From NCBI GenBank assembly GCA_022747635.1, contig JAKTNV010000002.1, forward strand, positions 3,262,001 to 3,326,000: a DNA stretch of 64,000 bases, written 5' to 3'. Made by a program: the position numbers and the translations under genes. This stretch comes from Hetaerina americana. Lineage: Eukaryota; Arthropoda; Insecta; Odonata; Calopterygidae. Shown here in pieces: positions 41,601 through 53,600 of this stretch (positions are counted from its first letter, which is position 1; each line of letters starts with the position of its first letter). Under the pieces are notes generated by a model. The model saw only the letters and a program-made list of their open reading frames with translations. It had not been told where the DNA came from and searched no databases.

Positions 41601-44600
41601 AAAGCACTCGACCGGATATTGAGGGATCTGGGTTCGAGTCCCAGTCAAGGCGAATGATTTTTACGCTCTGAAATTGTTGCATTGAAATGCACATTAGCGG
41701 ATGACTCCGTTAAAAGTTACTGTTGCGGCATCTCCCGCAGTTTCTTTGGAATTTCTCTGAAAAATATTCAACACCGCCGGGATTTGAACCCGGGCCCTCT
41801 GGGTGGGAAGCCAGTACGCTAGCCCCCGCACCATCTCGATTCGTTTTCGGGGACTTTGTCTTTAGTGTGAGAGATCAGGTTCTTAAGGCATGAACGACTG
41901 TAAAAGGCACATTTAATTTTTTCTTTAGGAAAACTTTTAATTATTTTTTGAGGAATAGTTCCAAGATATAGTATTCTCCGCCATTTGGCAGTGGGATCTT
42001 TTACATGTTCGGGGTTGTAAATGTGGCCTAAGGCTATTTTCCTAAGTAAAGTTTATTTATTAGATCTTCTGAATAACCATTGTTTATTGCTAACGTTTTA
42101 ATTACATTAAGTTCCTTATTTACATTTTTTTTGAATAAAGTGTGTGGAATTACAAAGTCAATTATTTCATTACATTTCAATATGTTATGCAAATTCCACG
42201 AAGTAACGCCTGAGACAACAAATTTTACAGTGTGTTTAGCTGGTTTGACTATTTGGTACGTCATTCCTTGAACATTGAAAAATTATGTGACCATAAGTTT
42301 CCCAGCAGAAACTACCACTTAAGCTTTTTATGGTGTGGTGGTAGCAGAGATTTCCGAAGAGCTTTGCTGTTTGCCCTCGGAATCAAAATGATGTAGCCAA
42401 GTTTCATCGGCCGTGGCAAACAATTCGAAATACTCCCAATCTTCGGGTGGCATAGACTGTGATCAGACCTGGTGGCAAATGCTTGGTTATTCGAATAGGA
42501 TCAGCCGTGGAATCCACTCTGTGCAGAGACACACCTCACGTTTGATTTTCCGGTTACCAACAGGTGGATGGTGCACAATAGAAATTGTCAATGTTTATAA
42601 TGGTAGTCTAATTAAGCCTTTGAGCATCTTCTCTCCATAAGAAAGCAGCAGTAGTAATTTACTTCCATTAGAAGAGTGTCTAGAACTTGTGTTGAAACTT
42701 CCTTTGAAATTGATATTCCTTCTTTAAACATTATAAAGCTTATGGAAGCATAAATCTGTGCTATTGAGAAGAATACACTCTCTGTAAGCTTCATGTTGGA
42801 TTGCTGCGTAGGCCTTGGCTGACAATTCCTTCAGTCAAAATGAACATTTCAGTGCTGCAATGTGTGCCTCCTCCATTGCTTCTGAAAGCGAACTGAACGT
42901 GCTTCAACTTGCAACCGCTGCTGCTAATGCAATACTGGAGTCAAATCAATGACGCATGTGTCACACAAACATAACCCATTGAACTAGCAATGTAACAAAA
43001 TAAAATTTTAAATTATGGTTATTTCTAATTGAACAGCCATTTTAACATTAAGGTTTTTGAATTATCAGATAGATTTTTAAGAATATTTATGTGAATAATA
43101 ATAAATAACGATTTTTTGTGCCTAAATTATTATAGTCTCTGGGTTTTTAATGTGGTACTTTTAAGGAATATGTTGAACAATACTTGGCATAGGAAAAGGA
43201 GGTGCCCTTCTTACTGTACAGTACTTCCCATTTTACTTGAGAAGGAAGTATGCTCTATAGTTTCACCTTTCAAAATATCTTTGCAGTTAATGTTTGGAAA
43301 AATTAAAATAAGGAAATGCAGTGAAAATTCATTTTGCACTTTTTAAGGGATCACCATAAATAGATGTAAAATTAAATAGAATATGTAAAAATGATATTAC
43401 AGTCAATAAGGTGGCAAATTCATGTCTATTTATCAATAGCCAAAAGTTAAAATGATAATAATTTTATCTTAAAATAAATATTGACCTTTTGCCATGTTAG
43501 AACAGAACCTCCAGAAATAACGGTTGACTTTTTGTGTGTGGAAAATGTCGATGTGCTTTTTAACCAAGTTCATTTCTTCCAATATGATGCTAATAACAGA
43601 TGCCAGTGTGCAAACTACACATGAAATGCATGGTTTCATTCAACTGCATTAATGTTTTTCATTTTTCAATTTTCTCCTCTTTAAGTATCTAATAGTTTAT
43701 TACCATTGAATGTCATCAATTATTCTGTCACTGAAACATTGTCAGCCTTAATTCCAAGAGCTCTAGCTCTCAATCACTCGCCACTAGAAATTTGTAAAGA
43801 TGTGATTTATTAGTTGTATCACAGAAAAATAAATGAATAAGGGGAGACTTGCACCTTTGGAATGTCCACTAACAATGCAATATGTGATATGGTTGCCTTT
43901 CTGAATGCAGTGTTATTAATGGAGCACCTATCTGTGCTAGAGTCACAAGTTCAGTAAATTCGTTAATTAATATGGGATTTAAAGAAGTGGATTCGGAGGT
44001 ATTTTCTAGCTGCATTTCTTAGAAATGATGACTTGATTGTAACTTTCATGTCAGAGGTAAAACTAGTAATGCGATCCCTTTTAAGCTCATGCGTTGCATT
44101 GTTTATCTGCCAACAGACGCGCACATATTAAGCTTTTCATACTATAGTTAGGAAGCTGCATAATTTTATCCTTTTGAACAGATAGGGCTCTTGGACAAGT
44201 GAGGTCTTACGCCAGTTGAGGAGACCCTTTCAATTCTGCAAAAGCCCATTATCAGTGTATGCCATCCATTTTGTGCTGCAGGCCTCAAGTCTTCCTTTCC
44301 CAATTTTAATTCTACTGTCCCTTGGTAATCCTTTTCAATCTCCTTTTATTTAATCTGAGCATTTGTCTCTCAGTAAATCAAATTGTTTCATATTACCACA
44401 TTAGAATTAAAAGTTTCCAAGTAAGGAGAGAGAAGACAGGCTGACAGGAAAGTGTTTGTGAAAGTGAAAATACTTCAGCCTTAATTAAATACTCCCCATG
44501 GAAACATAGCAAGTGTAGTAATGGGTTTTATCCAAGATGGCTATATTTCCAGCTGCCCTCTTTCCCCAGCTAAGCTACTGAAGTGTTGCATTTCACTGCA

Positions 44601-47600
44601 GTGGAAAGGAACGCTAGCACTCCAGTGGAAGAGAGTACACCTTGGTAGGTTAAATGGCGAAAGTGCTTGGTTGGGATTTGAGCTCAAATCCCAGTGTAGG
44701 TGAAAGATTGCTCCACAGTGGAATTTCTCGCATTCATTTGCATGTAAGCGCAGTGATACTGTTAAAGTTATTCTTGTGGTGTTGCCAACATGTCCTTCAA
44801 TTGACCTTATAAAGACCGAATGATGAGGTCTCAGGCGTGATATGGTGGAAGCATAACATATTAAAACCACAGGTATTGCAATTTTCCACTAGATATTTTA
44901 TTTCAACACTACCGGTTTCGATGTTTTCACATCATCATCAGGTGTGAGCACAAGTGCGTATCTTCTCCACATATATAGTTGCATACAAGGGGTGGGGGGT
45001 TTAAGGGGGGGGAAAAAAGGAGGGGAAAAAAAGGGGGACAGGGGAATTCCATGAGGGGAAAGGATGAAAAGAGGGGTCAAAGAGGCGGGGAGGAACAGTG
45101 GGAATTCCATGGGGTGGGGGGTTTTTTGGGGGCAATACTGAGAATTAACAATACGACCGCCGGATTGGCACAGGTAATAAAATAAAGACATTGAGCTGTA
45201 GAGGGCCCCGCAGCAATGAAGGGCCGGAACAATCTGCCGGTGGGCCTCGCGAGTGATGTCCCGTGGCGAGGGTCGTTGGTCTGCTGGCTGGATGACGTCC
45301 TTGGGACGCCTGCGATGCGTCGGGGGATCAGTGGTGTTGTCCGTCGAGTCCATCCGGGGAATCGGAGGAACGGGGAGGGGAAAGGGGTGGTCGTTGACGG
45401 AGAGGAAGTAGGGGGGGGGGCAGGAGAAGAGGAAGGTTAAAATTGGGGAAAACTATTGGGGAAATTGATGGCTAGAAGGGGGGAATGTGAAGTGACAAAC
45501 ACATCATTAAGGAGGGGAATTCCTTTTTTTGTGTGTTGTATTATTTCACACTGTTCGAGTGCGTCCAACTTGCGCCCTTTCGTTTGTAGATGTAGCACTT
45601 TAAATTCGAAGTTGCAGTGATGGCCTGTTTCGTTTATGTGTTTCGCGAGATTAGAGTTCGTGTTATCTGCATAAATTCCTCTTCGGTGTTCCTTGATCCG
45701 ATTGTCAAAACTCCTCCCTGTTTGACCAATGTAGCTGGCCTGACACTCGCACTCAAGCATATACACCCCACTCCTTTTATTCCTGTCGATCGGGTCCTTA
45801 ATCTGGCTTAAACACTTGGATAGTGTTGATGGAATATAGAATGAAATTCGGAAATTGTCCTTGGGGATGGCTTTGATTATATTGTATGAAAGATGGTTCA
45901 CGAACGGAATTTTGCACCATTTCCGATCTAACGTGTTCGTGTCCTGTGTGAGTGTAGTGCAGATAGAGGTGGCTTGTTTTCTTATTTTCTTCTTAAGGAG
46001 CGTATCAATGAGGTTGGCGTTATACCCGTTGTTGACAGCAATGGTTTTTATGATGTTTACTTCACGGTCCCAGTTGTCCTGGGACATCGGGATTCTAATG
46101 AGTCTATTTATCATGGAGTGGAAACTGGCTAGCTTATGGGATATAGGGTGGCACGAATCTGATGGAATTACTTGATCTGTGTAGGTGGGCTTTCTATAGA
46201 TTTTGAAGGTATGTTTTTGGTTATGTAGGCCTATGGTTAGGTCGAGGTAATTGATTTCGTCTTCCACACTTTTTTCCATAGTGAAATTAATGGCTGAGTG
46301 TAAGGAGTTTAAAAACTGATGGAACTTCGTCAACTGTCTATCGGTCCCTGTCCAGCCGCATAAAACGTCATCCACATATCTGAACCAATAGAGGACATTA
46401 TCTACTAATTTATCTTTGCCATTAAATATCTTTTCTTCTAAATTGTCCATGAAAATTTCTGCAAGGAGTGGTGAGAGAGGTGATCCCATAGCTAAGACCT
46501 TATAAAGGTTACTCAATAAGTTGTCGCCTACTCCTGGTTTAATACGAGGGTCATCCGGAAAGTAGTACCCGTTCGTGAAATAAAGACACAAAAGTAAATA
46601 TTAACAAACATAAAAAATTTTATTTGAAAGAGGATACTTTAAACTACTTCTCAACATAATCTCCAAGCAAATTAAGGCATTTGTCATAACGTGTGACAAG
46701 TTTCTGTATTCCTGCTGCATAGTCCTTCGCCGCCAGCTCATTGAGATACGCGAGGGACCCATCTTGCACAAATTTTTGCATAATGCAGATGGTGTTTAAC
46801 AATTTCATGAACAATTGTTCGAGAAACATTGGGAAAATGCTCACAGATGTCATCAATTGTGACGCGCCGATCGTTCCTCACGAATTCGTCAACTGAGCTC
46901 ACCAGTTGGTCTGTAATGACAGCCGGTCTCCCCGAACGCTCATCGTCGTGTGTGTTCCCCCTCCCCATGTTGAAGTTGCGACACCACCGCCGAACAGACG
47001 ACTCGTCCATTACATTGTCTCCATACACCTCCTTTAATTGGCGATGAATATCACATGGGCGAACGTTTCTTGCATTGAGGAATTTAATCACTGCCCTCAC
47101 TTCACAACTGGCGGCGTTCTCAATTTTTTTAAACATTGTAAACAATCACAGAAACAACACAGGCAATGCTAGCGTCACGCAACTTGGCTCAGAGAAGGCA
47201 GACAAGCCACTGAAGCTATCTGACCTCGTCCAGCGGCTACTCGCGTCGTCAGCACTTCATGCGGCACGAACGGGTACTACTTTCCGGATGACCCTCGTAT
47301 TATAGTCTCCATGATTGCTTTGTTTGCCGTTCATCATCATTCGTGCCGTAGATACACTAATTGTGAGTGGACTTGAGAGAAACATCATTTTGAGGAATAA
47401 AAATACATGACTGGTACAAGTGAAGGCTCTCTAATAGTGATATTGCAAAATTATGCTACACAATCACTTGTACATTACAATTTACCAAGGTGAGAGTCCA
47501 AATCATATGTAAAAACACCAAAAATGTGGAATTTGAAAAAGGGAATGTGGAAATACACGAGGCACATTTGAGAGTAAGGGGCCTTTTGTCATTAAAAACA

Positions 47601-50600
47601 TTTGATTCGTTATGAAAATTTTCATGGACAGTTGTAGTTTTCTACAAACCTGCTTCACTTTTCAAGATAATCACTCCTATTTTTCTTAACGCTGCACCAG
47701 CTTCTTCAATCACTCAGCAAAGCAGTTCATCACCAAGGAATTGAACCAGTTGACAATTGCGGTCTTGAGTTCCTCATTGTCTTTTAAATGTTGTCGACCC
47801 AGCCACTGTCTCAAAGGCTAAATAGTTACCAGGTGCGAGGTTGGAATTTAGGAGTGGGTGATCAATCTTGTCGATGGAGGTCCGAAAGTGCTTGTCCACT
47901 CAACATTCTTTGCTCTTTGGTGCGTCCAACCTGAGGAAATTCATCAGCTGGAGCACTGATCGTCAATTCATGACCAGGTTGAAGTTCCTGGTCAACTTGA
48001 ATGATGCCATCCGGTCTGACTACTGGGCCTTCCACTCTTCATCGTGCACATTTGTTTGACCATTTTTGAAGTCTCAACATCATTGCCTAACCTTTCCTTC
48101 ACGCATTACTGTGGGTCCATCAATTAGGCACGACTCCAATAAACTTGATGAGTCATTAATGCCAATGATTCTTTTGCACACAAAAATCAAAAGGCTGCCT
48201 GCACTTTGCGACTGGCAGCGGCAATGATTATCTTGGACGTTGCTGTCTGCATTCAGCATCGGGCAAATGGCTACTGAATGAAAACTACTTCAATGGATTT
48301 GGAAACAATCAATAGATGGCACTGCATACGTAAAGCTTTGCTCTGACCCACTAATATTTGAATATGAGGAAGTGCCCCTTACTTTTCGAATATGTCTCAT
48401 TCATATTTTTCAACTGGCTTCTTTTCCATCCTGCAGCAAAGATGTAGCATCCAATAGCTTTTGTTTACTTTATTCACACAAAGGAAGAAGATAATAGTCT
48501 TCCACAATTTTGAAGGTCTTCTCGCAAGATATGAACAGGAAGGTGTTTTTGTATTGCACCCGAATTGCCCTGCCATCTTCACTTTTATCGTACTAATACC
48601 TCTGTAGCTGCCATTCGTCCATGCTTGCCATAGTTCCACCATCATGCCATGCTCAGGCATCCCGTTCACAAGTCTCGAAAGACCATTTGACACCATAAAA
48701 CATGATTTCTTTCATCCATCAAAACAAATTTTCAGAAATAGCCATTTTCAAAACATTTTTGTCCTACTATTCTTCACTATATGGCTTCATAAATATTGTT
48801 CTTGCTCAGTAAAATATGGCAACTATTTTAAAAATGCACCTACTGACTTCTGACCTACCTTTTTCTTTCACCTCCATGCAAATATCTAGTCTATGGTATG
48901 AATTGTGGGGATCAGGATGGTGTGGTGGCTATTGTCCTGTCTTTCCACTCAGAAGGCATTCGTTCGAATCCCGGAGATGGCTGATATTTTTCAGTGGTAT
49001 TCCGATCCCTACTTGAGGTGCTTTGGTGAGAGCAGTTTGAGTTTGACCCCTTGGTGCCTTTTGTTAAGAGCAGACTCTTATGCCGATGCTGAGTTTCTCT
49101 CCACCCTTCTTCCTTTCCCATCCAGCCAGCCCTAAGGGTTCAAATGACCTTAGCTCTTAGTCACCTCCCCTGAATCAACTACTTTTACTAGTCTGATTTT
49201 TAAATGGTTGGAGCTAGCCTTGACAAACTTAAGAGCACCAGCTCCTTCTCAAGATGACCCTTCTTCCACAGCACTCAATTCATGGCCTTAAAAGTAAAAG
49301 TTCTCAGAATAAAAATGAAGTTGAAATTCATGTTTTACCAGGTATGCTTAATTGATATTATCAATTTTCTCCATTATTGTTTCCCTTAGGGAAAATGTAT
49401 GTTGGCCTTTCATCTATTTGAATTACCTTTAACTACCGTTTATAAATGCAAAGAAGAAAGTATAAACTGATTCCTGTTTGCTATCCTTAACTGTCGTAAG
49501 CATTTAGAAGCATAATAGTTGGGATAGCGAACTCATGTTTAGTCAAAATTATACTCTTATTTATTTGGGCACTTAACCTTGCTTCGTAATGTAATAACAT
49601 TTCTAGTTTAGATATTTTATCCATTCATATTGATTTTGATACAATAATTTTGACCCTTTAGTGATAACAATCATATTGCAAAAATAAAGGTAGATTAAAA
49701 ACAGTTCTTTGGAGTTAGGAAATATTTGTTTCAGATTCATTGCTTGGCTTTAATTGTATGCATTCAATGCTAAAAATAGTTTTTCCTTAAATTTGTGTTA
49801 GTTTCTCTGGGTCAGTGATGATTTGTTAGCTGCTTCTTTTTGTTTGCTTTGCATGATTATTTTTTATAAATCGAAAACATTTTGTGTTGGTATAGTTTGC
49901 ATTGTACAAATTGCACAAAAAAGGGCAACCTAGTTTTTTATATAACTTTTACAGTAATTTGTTTTGCTAAAACCTCTGCTTTTATTCATTAGAGTTTATA
50001 ATGTGCCGTTAAATGCATTAAGATTCGAATCACTAAACTATCTCGTTTCTGTTTTCTGTAGTATTGCTGATCCTTCCCAACGAGAGAACTTAGGAATCAT
50101 AGTTCAGTACAGAGTTAAGGTGAAGCTTTGTCTTGGACCTCTTGGTGGGTAAGTCTTTTAAGTAAAAATATAAAATGTATTATCCTGCTAGAGACATGTC
50201 ATTTGTCAATATATAATATGTTTTGGTCATTGCATAATATATTTTGAGTGATTCACAGCATGCCAAGATTGTGAGCAGGGGAAAACAGTGAACATTTTAC
50301 CCAAATAAATTAACAAACAATTTTTCATGTGCCTTGTTTTGACTGATGTCATAAGGATTTTGAGATGTCATTACCACATCTTGAGGCTAAAGAAACTATG
50401 TAAATCCAAATTCTTTGTCTCTCTCTCTCTCTCCATTTCATTTTCTTCAATTCGTATAATATTTTTTGTTGAAATTAATGGTGAAGTTTTGAAAGGAAAT
50501 GTGGTGTTGAGAATATGCTCAGGCGGTCTCTCACTCAAGGAAATCCCATGATGTCACCGTTCATATCTTCGTTATCAACCAAACTTTGTGTGTGTTGAGT

Positions 50601-53600
50601 AAACTAGTCAACAATGAAATAACCCATTGGAAATAATAAAACAATGGGATTCTACAGTATTATCAGAATCATATTCCTGTATGTGCACATTAATGAAATT
50701 AAAACAACTATTATTTTAGGTAATACAGGCCTGTATACTGGTTAAGGTAGGTTTTGGATGGACCCAAAAACCAAATAATTATTTTGGCTCTCCTTACAAA
50801 ACACAACCCAACATCCTACTCGACAACAAGTTGTTCTTTCATCTCTGCGTACTTCTCTCCTTTATCCCATCCAACATCCCTATCCCATTCCTGCCCTTTC
50901 CTCATTTCCCTAACATTCTCCCCTCTATTGCGGTCTTCAACATCCCACTTGCGATCAATATGCCCTTTATCAATTTTTCCTGCCTCCTTAGGATTTCTCC
51001 CGACAATCCCCTCTTCTCGCCCATCAAACCAAGTACTTACTCGTTTGTTTTCCTCTCTTTGCACTTAAAACCTTCTCCCCACTCACATTTGAAAAGCCTC
51101 AAATCCTCCCCTATCATCGTACTTCAACGACCATGTCTCCTCGCCAAACATGAGGTATACTAAGGCTAAAGACTTTGATAATTACTGACTGGTATTCAAG
51201 CACAGAGAATGGGGCATGTATGGCGGAGGTGCAAGCACTGTAATCACAGCTAATTTCATGGCAAATATAGAAAACATAGATCCAACATCATGCAAAAATC
51301 CCAGATCTTTTCCAGGCTTTCCATGAGTCCTGTGGTGTGTCTGACTGGGGAATGATGAATGTGATCACCAAATGTCTTAAAGACGACATATCACTACTGG
51401 CTTTTGTCACGCTCAGCTTTCTGAAATGGCTGTGAAGTGGTATCGTCTCCACTGCTGTCCGTAATAGCTTTAGCTTCAAGGCACTGTCTCATTTTATTAT
51501 GAACCCATCATCGTCAGCACATGGGTTAGGCTTCTTTCCCTTCTGCTTATTTTTAACTCTATCAGCCAAATTGAGGAAAAGATATAAGTTTGGCTCACTT
51601 TCATATTGCTCAATTATATAGTTTTAAAGTCTTCCCATCGACTAAACCGTGAGTGGCAGAAGGCTTTGTGCATTCCGATGACCCCCTAGAGCTGTGCTGG
51701 TAAGGGTGACCCTACCAGGAGCAATTGTCATTGCTCCTGGTAGGGTCACCCATGCCAGATAGGTTGAAGGTTAGGAGCCAGACAAGGAGTGGTGCAGTGG
51801 CTTGTGGGGTAATATGCAGCTGATTTCGCATGGAATGGTCATACCTTTGCAACATTTTTGATGACTCGTCACACGAATGCTCCTGGGATGAGAATATATT
51901 GTACATTGTCCAGGATATTGTCGTTCTGCGTAATACAATCTCCCCCCAAAGTTGAAGGCATTTGTTTACATAAATTCAGAGATAACTTAAAACTGTTATT
52001 TTATTCTATTTCCCTCGATATTTTGCATTCAATCATCTTGAGGACAACTGTTTGAGAAAAAGAAATGTATTGCAATGTTTTTCTTTATTACTAATCCAGG
52101 TGGTGTTTCTAAATGCATTATGTTTGTTTATCGTGATCATTTCTGCTTTCTTTATTGCAGTGATTTGGTGGCTGAGCTGCCATTCACCCTAATGCATCCT
52201 GAGCCTGAGGAAGAATCCAATTCCTTACCTGCACTGAACGCAGTCACCAGTGAAGGAGAGGCCCCCTCTGATGGGAGACCCACTCCTGGACCCGAAACGA
52301 CCCCTTCTAATGACACCAATCTTATTCAGTTGGACACGTAAGTTCTGTTGGAAAAATTGGGCAGTTATAGTGTTATTCTTGCTAACAATCCTGAAAATTT
52401 TAGCGTTTGACATTGCAGTTACATAAGTTAAAGTATATTATTTATAGATGTTACTGAAACGAGGCCACTTCTGGGCAGGAATCCCAATTCCCAATGAAGG
52501 AGCCCATTCTCAAAAAGTGTCATTCACTCCCACGTGCCTCCCTTCCATTGATTTCCCTCCACCTCAGGCTCATTGCAATTACTGATGATGCAGGAAATTG
52601 TTCTATCAATACATGGGAATCCCAGACTCTTCATTTAGGTTTTAATGAGAGTCAAGCATCAGAAAACCGATAAATTATTATTTATATCCCAGAGATTCAC
52701 TGTTTCAATGCCTAAAACTTTAACTGGCCATAGGACTTCCATATTACCAATTTTGATGCATTTTAGGAATGGTCATTGCAAAATTTAAAAATAATTTCAG
52801 TTTATACTTTATCAATATTTACAGTCAATCTTCACTTGATGGGTACTTGTGTGGAAGCACGCTTGAAGTGGATTACATGTATCTAAGTGATGGTCCCAGC
52901 ACTGCCTTGTTGAGTTCTATTTGTCATAAGTGAATTTCAGTCAGTGTGAACATTTAACAAATTTGTCGGCCCTTTGGTTTTGGGTGATTGCTTAAACTCA
53001 AATATTCGAATGCCTTCGGGGACTTAAGATTACCTCGGCTCCACCGTGACAAAAGCAATTTCTGAAATTTTGGGGAAGAGCTACACGGGGGGTGTTTAAC
53101 TCACAATCAGCTGCGTATGATGTCACCTGATAAATGAAAAAGAAACACGTTGTTCCAATCCACCACTTTTAAAGTGGTGGATTGGAACAAAGTGTTTCTT
53201 TTTCATTTATTAAAATGAACTTCCACAAAGTTGAGGCTGAAACTATTGAACTAATGATGTCACCTCTTTTTCCACACTTCATCCTCGGTCTTTGAACTTT
53301 TCCTTTACAGCTTCACTCATGCTTTCCCCCTCCTCCATGCACACCCCTTGGTAAACATCCCACTGGGAGAATAGTCCAACTCATATTTGAGTGTATGCGA
53401 ACCCAATGGGTGTACTCTTAAAATTTTCTCCTCTCATCAACCTCTTAAGCAACCAATTGTGTGACGTGAATCATTGGAGTTGGAAAATTGAGTTCTGTGT
53501 TCACCCATTGGTGCGCACTTGATTCAAGTCAATTCATGACTGGACTCTGTGACCTCTCTTATCCCATTGATGCATGAATCTCACCTGATGTGTGGCGTAG

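Larger units (their letters stand above)
38279..42223 (-). mobile_element. Penelope-like element, 5'-truncated, with inverted terminal repeat
   Basis: The minus strand reads [20 protein letters not shown] (42110) to [20 protein letters not shown] and DKVPENES (41840). After a nested insertion it resumes at 38834: [20 protein letters not shown], the GIY-YIG nuclease, then after a frameshift [18 protein letters not shown] and [10 protein letters not shown]. These match the intact frame at 45437-46544 segment by segment. The sequence GAAATGTAATGAAATAATTG then ACTTTGTAATTCCACACAC occurs at both ends in opposite orientation (38279-38320, and inverted at 42129-42176), the known pseudo-LTR habit of PLEs. 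A G-run of 17 or so lies near 38418. Confidence 0.88.
37975..42580 (-). mobile_element. mariner relic split by a Penelope-like element
   Basis: Minus strand, right part (42580-42224): CTEWIPRLI, then [17 protein letters not shown] (first catalytic motif, with TGDE changed to TADE), SAGKLMVT and FFNVQG. The left part continues after the insertion at 38278: [11 protein letters not shown], then [18 protein letters not shown] (second catalytic motif) down to 37975. The split point carries a 14-bp duplication, TTTACAGTATGTTT at 38265-38278 and TTTACAGTGTGTTT at 42224-42237, which assigns the intervening DNA to one insertion. It is the outermost layer of the nest. Confidence 0.75.
44890..46544 (-). 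mobile_element. Penelope-like element, 5'-truncated
   Basis: The coding part (45437-46544) is followed on the minus strand by a 3' region of about 550 bp with long G/C-biased runs and a hammerhead-like motif at 44904-44948. The RT palm start is lost, and its 5' border coincides with the TA insertion site of the mariner at 46545. Beyond that mariner I cannot recognise PLE sequence, so either truncation or decay removed it. Confidence 0.85.
23791..50061 (+). other. Giant arrestin intron, about 26.3 kb
   Basis: Holds most repeats of the window: SINE-B dimer, mariner relics, LINE ends, a near-intact mariner, a pogo-like element, the four-level nest at 38-42 kb and a PLE cut by a mariner. Unassigned stretches are 23791-27320, 29771-31743, 34721-37667, 42581-44529, 48151-48909 and 49196-50061. 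A 130-codon open frame at 25987-26379 has no motif I recognise and no splice context. A short TA microsatellite lies at about 27871-27888. Confidence 0.75.

Noticed and set aside
39111..41648. Repeated 67-codon frames in the array
   Set aside because: They start within the tRNA-like head of each unit and simply reflect identical repeats; not a gene family.
39079..41754. CRISPR array
   Set aside because: Regular 335-bp units have no short repeat-spacer design, and the genome is an animal one.
45436..46591. Start codon of the PLE frame at 46591
   Set aside because: The first 16 or so codons are the inserted mariner's terminal repeat, so this is not the native start.
50754..51163. Two overlapping frames of 104 and 110 codons
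   Set aside because: Low-complexity Ser/Pro/Leu translation of a pyrimidine-rich repeat, not protein-coding.
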